Part shown: piece by piece, positions 44,933 through 61,008 of the stretch
Layout: every line of letters begins with the position of its first letter
Position numbering within the stretch: the stretch's first letter is position 1
Source of the DNA: Malus domestica
Lineage: Eukaryota; Streptophyta; Magnoliopsida; Rosales; Rosaceae
Length of the DNA stretch: 64,000 nt
NCBI RefSeq assembly: GCF_042453785.1
Contig: NC_091673.1
Coordinates: 193,501 to 257,500 of the forward strand
Direction: 5' to 3'
The notes under the pieces: generated by a model
The model's database searches: none
The model's input: only the letters and a program-made list of their open reading frames with translations
Told to the model about the DNA's origin: nothing
Made by a program: the position numbers and the translations under genes

Positions 44933-46754
44933 ATGCCGGCAGCAGCGTCTCTGACTCTTCCTCTTCTTCCTCTCATTCCTGCTGCTACCACTACAAACGC
45001 TATAACCAGAAGCAGCTCCCCATTCAGATTCAGATCAGCTACTACTTCATCAAATGTCATAACAATTACTAGATGCAGGGCCACCAGGGGAAGGCAGAGG
45101 AGCGTGGTTGTTTGTTGTTCTGCTTCTAATAATACAAGTAAGGAAAATGCTAGCAGTTCAACTTGTAACATCACAGATTTTGATCTGTACGATCTCATGG
45201 GGATCGACAGCAGTTGCGACCGCTCACAGATCAAAACAGCCTATCGCAATCTGCAGAAGCGCTGCCATCCGGACATCGCAGGTCCAGCAGGACATGACAT
45301 GGCCATCATCCTCAACGAAGCATACGCTCTTCTCTCTGATCCTAATTCACGTTCTGCTTATGACAAGGTACTTATTTAATCTACTCACCATTGTATAATT
45401 AATCAACTGAACAACTCCCTTGTTTAATTATGATATAACAAAATTGACCAATGAACTGCCTGCAGGAGCAATCGAAAATCGCACAGCTTCGAGGATACAC
45501 AGGGAAACCAATATACTCGGCATGGTTTGGTTCAGAGAGCGAAGAAAGGGCGGTTTTCGTGGATGAAGTGAAGTGCATTGGATGCTTAAAATGCGCATTA
45601 TGCGCTGAGAAAACATTTGCAATAGAATCAGTTTATGGAAGAGCCAGGGTTGTAGGACAGTGGGCTGACCCTGAATCCAAAATCCAAGAGGCCATCCAGG
45701 CTTGTCCTGTCGATTGCATCTCGTAAGTGTTTTCTCATTTCATTAATTTGCCCTTGCATTTACATATAAGTATAAATTAATCTGGACGCTGTTATGCTAA
45801 CCGTGAATGAATCTCTGACTAACTTTTCAATTAGTACCTACATTGTATAGGATTAATCACCTGAACTAATTTAACATATATCATAGGATTGTGGAGAGGG
45901 AAAACCTAGCAGCTCTAGAGTTTCTAATGTCGAAGCAGCCACGAGGCAGTGTAAGAATAGGAATGGGGAATGCAGCAGGCGAGCGCGTCGCCAACATCTT
46001 TGTTGATGTCAAAAAGTTTCAGAACACATTCCAGGATGCAAAAGATAAAGCTTCTAAGTCGTCAACAGACCTACAAAGTGAAGCAAGACTATCAGCTATT
46101 CAAGCCATCAGATCAATCTCCAACTGGTTGTATTGGAAAACACCCTATTCCTCCTATTCAAATGCAGCAGGTGATAAATCCACTACTCCTCTCCTATTAA
46201 TGGCCGGTAAATCCCAGGATCAGCCGAATATTGGCAAGCTCCGAGATGCAGCTGCTGCTAGGAAACAGGCAAGAAATCATCAGACCACAAGGCCCCTCCA
46301 GAGCAGTTCGTCAAATAATGAGGAGGACTACTATTGGATGCCATTAACCAATGCTCTTCCTGCAGCATCAGCCTCATCAACCCAAAACGACAACTCCAAC
46401 TCATCAACAACAACAGTTTCAGCCTCATCATTAGACGAATGGAAGCAAACGAATAATAATGCCATTGGTGATAATGGTTATAGATCACAAGTAGCACAAA
46501 GGAGGCCCAACCCCATTAGATGGTTGGCGCCTATGGTGCCAGCAACATTGATGGCTGCAGTTGTAGGTTTACAAGGAGGAGACAGGGCGGCTGTCAGCAA
46601 TGGAGGAGGGATAAAGGAGCATATAGGTGGCTCTTTTGCGTTGGAGATAGTTAACAGTTCTTGGTTACAGATCCTATTGGTTGCCATTACTTGGTACATC
46701 ATCGGTATGATCATTGTAGGAATTGCAGATGCCTTTCAGAGCAAGAAAAGTTAG
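44933..46754 (+). CDS. Chloroplast J-domain protein with bacterial-type ferredoxin domain (DJC76-like), 519 aa
   Basis: Three exons, 44933-45367, 45466-45722 and 45887-46754, sum to 1560 nt. The N-terminus is a Ser/Thr/Arg-rich plastid transit peptide (MPAAASLTLP); an earlier in-frame ATG exists at 44873. Exon 1 carries the J-domain (DFDLYDLMGIDSSCDRSQIK, with the HPD triad in CHPDIAG), which stimulates Hsp70. Exon 2 carries a ferredoxin-like 4Fe-4S site with CIGCLKCALC and CPVDC. Exon 3 ends in a hydrophobic segment (LQILLVAITWYIIGMIIVGI), a likely membrane anchor. Arabidopsis DJC76, DJC77 and DJC82 share this layout. The role in thylakoid or redox-linked folding is inferred from that family. 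The gene looks intact. Confidence 0.92.
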
Positions 46755-47403
46755 TAGGATTCATAAATCATACTTACAGTAGTTAATCACAAACAAAAGT
46801 GACAATTACGTTGTTATATATATAATTAATTTAATTAATACGTAGGATTGTTATATATTCTGTATGGGATTTCTTTGTCTAATGTAGTTTTGTTTCTCCC
46901 TTTTTCTTTGATCTGCAAAGTAGAATCACATAAAAGGAAAGAAGTTGTATGCAGAATCCCATTTCTAGAATCTGTTGAAATTTAATAGGAAGCTATATGT
47001 TTTTATTGTTCACGTGCTTTAACTGTTGATATCCCTAGGAGTCTTGACCTCCAAGCCAAATCTTGCAGTACTTTCCATTTTTATTTCCACGACACTATTT
47101 TGTGTGCAAAAACAATTAGTTTTCCTGCCAATTAATTAAGATAGCATCTCAAGGCCTAGACAGTAATAAATTTGGGGTACAAACATGTTGATCCTTGAAC
47201 AATTTCCCTTTTGTTATGGGCAAAGGAGGTTTCCTATTCTATTTGGACGTAATTTAGAAAAGTATATAAGGATTTCTAATCAGCTTGTGATATGCGTATC
47301 CCCTTAGGCTCTATCTCTATATAAGTAAGCATCCATACGTGAGAGATTCAACAATGATCGATGTTCGCGAAGAGGAGAATATAAGATTGAGACTTGGCAT
47401 AAA
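46755..47403 (+). other. DJC76 trailer and F-box gene promoter
   Basis: No coding frame was seen. The first part is the likely 3' trailer of the J-domain gene. A TATA-like CTATATAAGTA at about 47317 lies about 85 bases before the F-box start codon. Confidence 0.5.
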
Positions 47404-47905
47404 ATGAAGAAGCATATGCGTTCAACTTTTTTAAACCCCAAATATAATCCAAGTGATCGTGACAGTGTGAGCAGTTCAGCCCTTGGTGGTGTTTCCGCTA
47501 CACAGGTTCAGAATGCAAAGTCAAATTCGAGTGCACATCCTTTCAAGGCTCATAACAGCCATACTGATACCGATACCAATAATGATAGCAATAGGAAAAG
47601 TAAAAGCAAAAGCTGCGGAGACAGTATGATCATGTACAAGTGGTCGGAACATCTTCTAAAGGATTTAATTGAAGAGATAGCGAAGCGGCTAAGCCTTAAA
47701 GATAGAGTAAGAATGGGGGCCGTGTGTCGATCTTGGAGCAGTGCAGCATCAAACTGTTCAAAACAATTAACAAGAACAAGAAACAGCAGCCAGGAATTGG
47801 AATCTGTTCCCAAAATTCAAATTCCATGGGTGATAGAATCTCATTCTTCTCCATATTCAACAAAGGTGATGTGTAGTATGTGTTGTGCGGAAGCGGCATA
47901 CAACT

Positions 47906-48425
47906 GTAAGTGAATAGTTAAACAGAACAGAATAAAACCACTATCAACAAGAACACCAAAATTTATACTGGTTCGGCAATGCCTACATCCAGTTTGGAGA
48001 CGACGGAGTATTCCACTATAATCAATGAGAACATACAATAGTGTTTATCACTCAATTTCCCAAAGACCCAAATAACCCAAGCTCTCACACTTACAATAGG
48101 AAGAGAAAACAAAAAATACAAAGCAAGACAATTTGAGAAAATTCTTCTCTATGCCGAATGGCTTATTGCTATTTTTCTCTTTTCCTTGTTCTCCTCTTGT
48201 CTCTACTCCATGCTTATGAGCTGCACCTTGCTCTCCTTTTATAGCCAAAGAAAAGCTTCTCAAAGACATCAATGGCCAAAGGCCTAACATCAAGTAAAAA
48301 AGAATTAGGCATAAGTGCATCCAATTTTGGTTTCCCACATGTAGCATGCCATCCAACAATTTTGACCACAAAAGTAGCCCAAAGGTTTGGACTTTGACTA
48401 CATGTTTGAGTCAATAATCAACAGT
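47906..48425. mobile_element. About 520-bp insertion in the F-box gene
   Basis: The host reading is cut after EAAYNC and resumes at MYNPSENK. The inserted text contains ACTGGTTCGGCAATGCCTAC, a core shared with 16164-16380, and starts TGTAAGTG and ends AATCAACA, so TG...CA ends as in a solo LTR are possible. No matching target duplication is evident. It also begins with a good donor (GTAAGT) and ends with CAACAG, so it might be spliced. Confidence 0.5.
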
Positions 48426-48676
48426 ATGTACAATCCAAGTGAAAACAAAATCTACAACAACCTCAACAGGTTTTCACTATTTCCTGCACCAGTTGGTCCA
48501 AAAGATGACGACGCCCCTATTAGTAAGCATGTTGTAAACTACCGGGGAATCCGGTGCTTGGGATCAGTGGACGATTGGCTGATAATTTCGGATTGCGTAT
48601 GGCACAAAACCTGCAGGACTACTAACCTTGAGAGTGCCAAGGTGAGGGTCTACTTGTTCCACCCAATGACCGGTGA

Positions 48677-50448
48677 TCATGTTACGACAGATGGTGGCCT
48701 TGTTGGAAGAAGAAGTTCATCCAAACCAGGTACAATCATTACTTCTGGTATGAACCGAGTGCCTCTTTTGGTCTCCACAATCAGTGTGCCTTTGCCAACT
48801 GAGTCAACCAATTCCCCTGTGCCCATTTTCACCTTACACCTTATACTTCTGTCAATGTTGATCAGCAGTGATTCAGTACTGGTCATGTGGTTACTGCAAC
48901 CACTGTCCAGATACCAAACACCACTATTTTCTTGCACAGAGGCCTTATGACAGGCATAGAACATCATTGCATTATCTTGAACATGATTCAAGTAATTTGC
49001 AGTATGATTTTTCTTTGGCTGGTGACAATCTCTCACTACATGTCCAAATCTGTTGCAGTTATGACACTTAGGTTTTCCTTTGAACCAACACTCTCCATGA
49101 TGAGCCTTATCATAGATCTTGCATTTCTGTTTAACACCCTCAATGATCTCACCCTGTCTCTCAGGCAGTCGAGTGTTGTTTTCCCACTTCCTAGTCATAG
49201 ACTTCCAATTCTTCTTTCCCTTACTGTGATTTCCCTGTGTGAGTGGCTTATTCTGTGCTTTAGGTACAAGACCCATAGTGGAGAAAGCATGCTCCTTGCT
49301 TGTAATTTCATCAACATGTCTACTCAATCTAAGCTCATAACTCTTAAGAGATCCTACCACTTCTTGCACAGTCACAGTATTCAAATCAAAAGTTCTTTCA
49401 ATCACAACACAGATTGGATCATATTTACTAGACAAACTAATCAAAACCTTTTGCACTTCTCTTTGATGAGTGAGGTTCTCACCATAAGATTTCATCTGAT
49501 TAATCAACTCAAATAGTCTAGTAAGATAGACAGATAGAGATTCATTCTCCTTCATTCTCATATACTCAAATTCACGACGTAAGCTTTGAAGTTTAACAGA
49601 TCTTGCCTGTTCATCGCCGCGAAACTCCTCCTGGAGTAGATCCCAGGCACCCTTTGAGGTCTCTTGATTCACAATCCGAGGGAAGATCTCCTTCAAGACA
49701 GCACTCTGAATAATGCCCAGTGCCTTAGCATCTTTCATGAGCTGATCTTCCATGTGTGCGTCCAACTCGTCATCATCTCCTTCATCATCATCCGATGAGG
49801 ATGAATCTTCCTCGTCTTTCTCCTTCTTTGTTTTCTTCTTTTCTCCTTTCTTCTTCGATTCTGGAATAACAATCCCTTTGTCAACCAATTTCCATATCCC
49901 ATACGATTTGAAAATGGTGACCATTCTCACTTTCCAGAACTCGAACTCCGTTCCATCAAAAATAGGAGCTCGTAAATCACTGCTTCCAGATCCAGCCATT
50001 TAGCTTGACTCAGAATGAAATTGAGAGATTTCACATTGGATGCTCTCACACAATTTCACAGAATTCAACGCCCAGTCCGAAATCGAACCTAGGCTCTGGA
50101 TACCATGTTGGAAGAAGAAGTTTTGAGAGAAAGTGAAGAGGCAGAGAGAGTTCTCTAAAATATATCTGTGAGAGCCAAAAATGCTCTCTGCATATATTCC
50201 TTCAGAACCTCAACATTTACATGACATTAGGGAGAGAGAAGCTACGTGAGCCTATGAGCTCATCATACCATCCATTACAAGAACCTATGAGATCTTGACA
50301 CATGCTTACATCTGAGCCTAGCACAATATTATCTAATCTCAGCCCTTGATCACAAACTGATTTATTTACACATGCTAAAGTAAGGAAAATACAGTTTAGA
50401 CCTTAATCAACTAACAGGCCTGTTCAGTTCCCAAGAATACTAGTAACA
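48677..50448 (-). mobile_element. Copia element in the F-box gene, broken, gag and protease only
   Basis: One LTR lies at 50107-50448 (342 bp, TGTTGG...GTAACA on the plus strand). The primer-binding site (TGGTATCCAGAGC on the minus strand) adjoins it. One open frame (48677-49999, minus) carries the UBN2-type gag (FDGTEFEFWKVRMVTIFKSY), a CCHC knuckle (CHNCNRFGHVVRDC) and a protease start (WYLDSGCSNHMT). Integrase, reverse transcriptase and a second full LTR are not recognised. The gag frame is well kept, which suggests a fairly young insertion that is now broken. Confidence 0.85.
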
Positions 50449-51344
50449 ATGCATGCATTGTGGCAGCAATTGCAGCAGACAGACGTATGCTGTTGTTTTG
50501 CTGGCTAACTGATGAGAAATGGACATGCCAATTGAACAACAAAAGAATTTGTGAAATTCAATTCCATGACGATGGCAAGTTGTATGCACTAGAGATGGAA
50601 GATATTCGCCGTGTGGTTGTTTTTGATCCCCAAGAGGTTCTTGCAGATTCTAATCAAAGCACCGAATTCAAGGGCAAGACATTAGATGTAACAGTGCCCG
50701 ATCGTATTCCTTATGAAATGCATTCTTCGACAGCGTCCTTGTTCAGTTCCTCCAAAGGTGATATCATGCTCTTTTGGCGGGATGAGCCTTACACATTTAT
50801 AGTGTTGAAGTTGAAGTTTGATGATGCAAATGGTCCACCCGAATGGGTAAAGATGAACGGCAGTCACTATCTCAAGGACGAGGACATCTTTGTAGGTCGC
50901 GGAGGAAACACCTTGGTTCCTAGGTCCAAGCTGGACTACTACTCACCAAACTCGGAGGAGTTTCTAGGATTGGGAGGTGGAAACTGCATCTATTTTCCTA
51001 GCGAGGTAGATGTTCGTAAGATTTGTGTTTACAACGTAGCTCAAGGGACACTAGTCAAGTATCCTCCTACCCGGCGTGGACCAGGCGCCCTTAAACCACA
51101 TCGGATTTCGGTTTGGTTTACACCCAAACCTGTCGTCAAAGACTATACAAGTACTGATCCTGCTCCTGTCGTCAGAGAATGTCATCCAACTAGCACTGAC
51201 GATTGTGACGAGGAGGATGATGAAGATGCTACGATTTGTTTCTCCAACAATTTCGTGCTGCTACAATCTCTTCGTCCAGATTGAATAATATTCTTAATAT
51301 ATAGCTAGCTATACTTACAGAACATGGAACCTTTTCATTTGTAA

Positions 51345-51860
51345 TTGAACAATTTCGTGCTGCTACAATCTATTCCACGATGATGGGAAGTTGTACGCAA
51401 TGGTGCAGGAAGATATCAGTTATCTAGTGGTTTTCGATCCCCAAGAGGTTCTCTCCTCCAAAAATGAGTGCAGGGGAAAGACATTATTTGTATGAGTTCC
51501 CCACGACATTCCTGGTGAAATGGAAGATGCGAGAGCGTCCTTGTTCAGGTCCACCAAAGGTGACATTATGCTTTTCTGGCGGAGTGAAGTGGAAGATATA
51601 TATCTGATGTTGAAGCTGAAGTTTGGTGGTCAAACTCGTCGAGCTGAAAGGGTAAAGGTAAGCGGTAGTAATGATCTCAAGGACGAGGTAATCTTTGTAG
51701 GAGATGGGAGGAAACACCTCGATTTCTATGTCAAAGCTAACCAACTCATCGATCTCCGAGTTGTTGAGCCTGAGAGGTGGAGGTGGAAACTGCCTGTACT
51801 ATGATAGCGAAGAAGTTGTCCGCCAGATTTGTGTTTATACGTTGCTAAAGAGACGCGAGT
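51345..51860 (+). pseudogene. Truncated tandem copy of the DUF295 domain
   Basis: The plus strand reads FHDDGKLYAMVQEDISYLVV, then VFDPQEVLSSK, ASLFRSTKGDIMLFWRSE and LKDEVIFVGDGRKHLDFYV, parallel to block 3 of the F-box gene. It lacks the F-box and the start of the propeller, and its frame is lost at several points (an in-frame stop after GKTLFV and a shift near 51790). It begins with a 24-bp stretch identical to the very end of the upstream gene, so it arose by a local duplication. It is not functional. Confidence 0.8.
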
Positions 51861-52225
51861 GAAATATTATTATTCGAGCAGGAAAAAGCCGTACCGCCTA
51901 CACGGCAGTGGCGACGCACGGGCACCAACCATCCATGGACTAAATTTCATGCATCAACCATCCAAGGACCAGTCAAAAACTTGACGCAAATACATTTGCT
52001 ATTTGATGATCTATGTAACGCGTTGCCTACAACCTCTCATCTTAAAAAATAACTTATTAGACCCATCATCTTCTTCCCCAGTCCATAAAGCACTTTCATT
52101 AATGCCACAACGTAAAGAAAATACGATGTCCGATAGCCGGGTTACACATTTCAAAGGTTCAATGCAACTCCAACCAATTTCAAATTACAAGATATTCCCC
52201 GAAATGAAAAACATGTCTGCAGGGC

Positions 52226-53387
52226 TTAGTAGCGATACTTGGTGGAGTAGTCCTTGGGAGCAATGACCAGACCGCGTCCCTTCCTTGCCCCGCGGTACAC
52301 TGTCTCAACAATGTCAATGAACTCTTGCTTGTCCTTGAGAGCCCAGTTGATCTTGTTGTTGTTCCCCGTGCCAAGATCAATCATAATGTGCTTGTTTCTG
52401 AAAAAGAACATCACTGTCGATGGATCGTACAGCTCATACATTGTGTTGAAATCAGGAACCTCCGTGATGTCCACAAGGTAAATCACAGCAAAGTTTTTTA
52501 ATGTCTCAGCAACTGAAGCCAGCACCTCATCCATCTAACAAACCGGACATGATAACCAACCACAAGTTAACCGGCAGCTTTCAAATTAGGGTTAATAAAT
52601 ATATCCAATATACCGAAAAAAAGAGAGTTGATAAATGAAACAAGGATCAGATAAGAGGCTTAAAATAAATCGGACTACTTTTCATGAACACGGTCCATCT
52701 AACTTAAGTTTTTTCATCACAATAAAGAAATGGATCCGTATGAAAATAAATCGTTGCCCGTACGAAAGCTAATCACCACAGTGAACACTGAACAGCCCAA
52801 AAAAAACAGAGAGAATTTCATAGAACACTGAAAACGGTTTACAAGATCAAACATTTACGATATTAGTTGATAATTTGGCTTGCTCGGGAATCAGTTTGGA
52901 ATATATCAATATAAGAGATTACTAGAATTTCGAAACTGCTTCATACTTGGTAAAATTTTACTAAATTAGTCTAAGCAACTCAAATCTTCAAGCATACTGC
53001 AAATACGAAAAGTTTACATACACCAAAGAATTTCAAAGGATATAATTACTATATGCATATACGAAATAAAACCCTAGCAAAAGTCAGCCACACCTACTCA
53101 GTTGCTAAAGAATCATTCCTGATGTCGTCTCTCTCCAAAATAATAGGATTTTACCATGTAATCGAATCAATTTTGAATTAAAAAAAAAAAAGAATCATAA
53201 ATAAATAAATTAATTAAAAGAATTGAGGATTTAGGGTTAACGAAAGTTGCGAAAAAGGAATCCGAACCTGCATACAGGTCTCATCCCAATCGTGGCCGAA
53301 TCGGATGAGAACGAGACGCTCCTCCTCGGCGAGGATGGCCTGATCGACGGCCCATCCTGAGTGGAGGTGCGGCAGCAGATACGACAT
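52226..53387 (-). CDS. YLS8: U5 snRNP 15-kDa protein YLS8 / DIM1, 142 aa
   Basis: A thioredoxin-fold component of the spliceosomal U5 snRNP, essential and extremely conserved in eukaryotes. Two coding exons, 53268-53387 and 52226-52534, give 142 residues plus stop, the standard length. Exon 1 reads MSYLLPHLHSGWAVDQAILA and then FGHDWDETCMQ. Exon 2 has VIYLVDITEVPDFNTMYELY, FFFRNKHIMIDLGTGNNNKI and ends APKDYSTKYRY. The donor is CAG|GTTCGG and the acceptor TTAG|ATG. A second version of exon 1 lies upstream at 53970-54089. Confidence 0.96.
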
Positions 53388-53969
53388 CGTTTCCCGTCGA
53401 CCCTCTCCCTCTTACTCTCTCCCAAGCTTTTCTCTCGCTCTCAGAAAAATCTAAAATAGTTTGACAATTTTTTAAGAAAGAATAATGGATACCACGCGCC
53501 CCGACCAACTTATACCAACATGTAGTCGGTGGGGCATCGTTGCTTTTACGAGTAACATTTTAGAACCGTTGGATGAAACGAAGGGTCCAGATTAAAACTT
53601 GAGAAAGGTAACGGACTGAACCCGTATGACCGGAACCGGAATAACCCGCGAGTCCCGGGTTCCGAGCATCTTGGATTTGGCTCTGCGACTGTTTTGCCTC
53701 TCTTCCAATTCGTTTTTCGTTCAAGAATTAATGAATTAATATTAAAGATAAGAAAACAGCAATCGCGTGAACCTGAGATGATCAAGCCTTTCCACATTAA
53801 TATCAAAACAAGCAAGAAATTCGTTAAGAGTATTCAACCTCGTCATCCGAGGTTCCGAATTCAAATCTCCTCCACCTGGCATCGCTAGTATAAGAAAAGG
53901 AATCAAGGCTACGAAATATGAATCAAGCAATTGAATTAATTAATGGAAAGGGAAAAGGAAAAGAAGTAC

Positions 53970-54089
53970 CTGCATGCAAGTGTCGTCCCAGTCATGGCCG
54001 AATCGGATGATGACAACGCGCTCTTCCTCGGCAAGAATGGCCTGGTCGACGGCCCACCCTGAATGCAGGTGCGGTAGCAAGTACGACAT
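53970..54089 (-). CDS. Second copy of YLS8 coding exon 1
   Basis: This 120-bp exon has the same length, the start MSYLLPHLHSGWAVDQAILA, and a good donor (ATGCAG|GTACTT). It differs from the downstream exon 1 at roughly twenty bases, but only three residues change, all mildly (L to V, L to I, E to D). No second copy of exon 2 is near. It is either an alternative first exon that skips the other copy and joins exon 2, or the remnant of a tandem gene copy. The low rate of protein change favours use. Confidence 0.75.
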
Positions 54090-55151
54090 TGTTATTGTTG
54101 GTCGATCGACCTATGTAATTTCTTCAGTATTTCAAACTTTGATCTGCAATTTGTGTATCCAGATCACTCTCAGCCTCACGTCTAAATTCCTTATTTCATA
54201 ATTATTCGCAGGAGAATGCCCATGACCCTATCAATGCTTGTGACTGGTTAGGATCGTGGAAGCCTCCAGAAGCATCTGGACCTGTCGCCTTTTTTCTTTT
54301 AATAATTAAAAGAAAAAAACTAATTTGGTGGAAATTGCAATGTGGAAACAACTTCACTGCTGAAAAGCTGATGAGCTATCATACATGGACACGTGTACGA
54401 GTTTGATTAAAAAAATTAAAATTTGAACATGTGTGCGCGCGTGATAGGTTATCAGCAACAACGAAGTTTTGTTCTTGCAATGTGCCCTCGACTACATGTC
54501 ATATTTGATAGCGTATCCTTAATTTAGTGAAATTGCTATTTTTTTCTTATGTGTAATTGTAAAATGTCATGGCTAAACTATAATTTTAATTAAAATTGAA
54601 TCTTTAAGTACTTTTTAAAAAATTAACTACATAAATTTTAAAAAATAGTCAATTGACCCCTCTTGTTAGATTTTATCCACGATGCAAAGAACGGATTGCC
54701 CTACTTTGAGATTCAAACTACTGTTCAGAAGAAGAATACATTTGCTCTAGCCAACAAAACTAGGATCATGTTATGTAAACTTTGTTTGAGGGTCCGGTAT
54801 TTCAACATCTTTTTCAAAATAGAAGTATATTCTCTCTGGCTAATGTGATCAAGGTTATGCCTGCACTATATTCAATTTGATAAGCCCTTTTCACTTTAAG
54901 TTAACACATCTTTTAAAAGGCTCAGTCATCATTTGCTTATTACCTTTAAACTAAAGTTAATATATTTTTGAAAACCCAACAGAAGAAAGTAAATTCGAGT
55001 TCAACAAATTAAAGTAAAAAACATGTCGAAATAATAGTCTGAGTGAAATTTTTTATTGAAAAGGACCTTAGTATATAATTAGGAACCTGTAACATATTTA
55101 GAAAAAAAAAGTTGCATATTCCCAAATATTGCTTTTACTGGATGAAAAAAA
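54090..55151. other. Intergenic, no gene seen
   Basis: AT-rich spacer upstream of the second YLS8 exon and of HEMC. Short frames show no family likeness. It probably holds the promoter for the upstream YLS8 exon. Confidence 0.5.
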
Positions 55152-55282
55152 GAGGTGTGCTATCCACACACCTCTTTTTACTTCTCACACACCATTTGTT
55201 AATTTCTGTCCGTTGATCTTCTTCAATTCATCTGATCCGACGACCAAAAATTAGAAAGATATGTGAGAAGTAAAAAAGGATC
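55152..55282. mobile_element. MITE candidate with GAGGTGTGCTATCC end
   Basis: The left end GAGGTGTGCTATCCACACAC continues into CTTCTCACACACC, and the right side ATGTGAGAAGTAAAAAAGGA is its imperfect reverse complement. The outer left 23 bp form their own hairpin. It resembles the 42287 element and may be shortened at the right. Confidence 0.6.
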
Positions 55283-55289
55283 TAAATAT

Positions 55290-55360
55290 GTTATGCACAA
55301 GTTACATTCAAAATTGGAACATGGGCCATAGTTATGCACAAGTTACATTCAAAATTGGAA
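55290..55360. repeat. 30-bp direct repeat
   Basis: GTTATGCACAAGTTACATTC plus AAAATTGGAA occurs at 55290 and again at 55331, 41 bp apart. It lies in the HEMC promoter region between a MITE candidate and the leader. Confidence 0.9.
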
Positions 55361-55584
55361 GTCCAAGAGGAAAAAGGATCCAAATCTGGTTTGAGGAAAA
55401 GCGGGGCCGGGGTGGGTTCCAAAAAGTGAAAATAAAACCGACGTGGCAAGGCAGGAGTTGGACTTGGCTGAGGGCAATCATGAGAAGTTGATAAGGAACC
55501 GGACGATAAGACCCAAATTATCCTATCCAACATCGATCCTCAGACAATCCCTTCGAACTCCAACACTCTCCAATCCCCGGCTCC

Positions 55585-55616
<32 letters not shown>

Positions 55617-55629
55617 ATCTGCAAGTGCA

Positions 55630-58117
<2,488 letters not shown>

Positions 58118-58401
58118 CACGAGACTTGCTAATAGAGAAAGCTGCGGAAGTCAATGCAGCCTTCCTCCCTCCTCGTGCAAATTTTGGTGGTTGCAACCAA
58201 TTAGTTTATTTATCATCATTTGAGCTGTCTGTTGTAACATTAGTATTTGTTTTTCTTTGATTTTGTTGCTAGAAAGAGCGTCTGTTACATTTTTAAGGAT
58301 AGTTGTTTCATTGATTGTATATTAGCATTTAGAAGATAAATCGGTCACACTATAGGCTTAGCTTGATTGTTGTCTGAGTTCATTTAATTGCCAAAATTTT
58401 G

Positions 58402-58402
<1 letters not shown>

Positions 58403-58453
<51 letters not shown>
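58403..58453. repeat. (CT)n microsatellite after HEMC
   Basis: About 25 uninterrupted CT repeats lie in the HEMC downstream region. Confidence 0.95.
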
Positions 58454-58455
<2 letters not shown>

Positions 58456-58499
58456 GGCTGTAGATCACACATGATTGGAAATGGTTGGTAGTTTTCTAT

Positions 58500-58680
58500 G
58501 ACCTACAGTCAGTTTTCGTTTATGGTGGCTGCCTGCTCAGGGATGCAAATAAACGAAAACTAACTGTAGAAAAAATAGCGACGCCTAATCCTGCATCTGG
58601 ACGGCTATTTTTGTTTATGGTGAACTTACAGTTACACGGATCCTGTGGCGCCGCTATTTTTTCTTCTGTTCGCCACTAAA
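58500..58680. repeat. Compound fold-back region between HEMC and SCPL
   Basis: CTACAGTCAGTTTTCGTTTA (58503) pairs with TAAACGAAAACTAACTGTAG (58549), with one mismatch. A second pair, AAAAAATAGCG (about 58570) and CGCTATTTTTTC (about 58652), follows, and TGTTTATGGTG echoes CGTTTATGGTG. This could be a remnant of a small inverted-repeat element. The rest of 58118-58849 shows no gene and includes the trailers of both convergent genes. Confidence 0.65.
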
Positions 58681-58849
58681 TGTATGCACAGGTATTGCAG
58701 ATTCGTTTCACGCAACTGCTTCAAAGTTTGAAAGACTCCACCAATTAAGACTAGGAAATCTGACTTGTACGATTGATGGCAGAGGCTAACCAAGCTTACA
58801 AAGAATCGTTTGCTTATTGACATCAAGAAGAAGAAGAAGATAAGGAATG

Positions 58850-61008
<2,159 letters not shown>

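Larger units (their letters stand above)
47404..51284 (+). pseudogene. F-box / DUF295 (KIB-type) gene split by two insertions
   Basis: Three coding blocks on the same strand read as consecutive parts of one protein. Block 1 (47404 to about 47905) has the F-box WSEHLLKDLIEEIAKRLSLK and VRMGAVCRSWSS. Block 2 (about 48426-48700) has APISKHVVNYRGIRCLGSVD and VYLFHPMTGDHVTTDGG. Block 3 (about 50460-51284) has FHDDGKLYALEMEDIRRVVV, ASLFSSSKGDIMLFWRDEPY and LGGGNCIYFPSEVDVRKICV, typical of the DUF295 beta-propeller. F-box proteins recruit substrates to SCF ubiquitin ligases. The blocks have no internal stops, so the interruptions are recent, but no intact protein can come from the locus unless both insertions are spliced out. 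Whether the first is an intron is discussed under findings. Confidence 0.8.

Noticed and set aside
48868-49516. Plus-strand frames opposite the Copia gag
   Set aside because: They are shadows of the minus-strand gag and protease frame.
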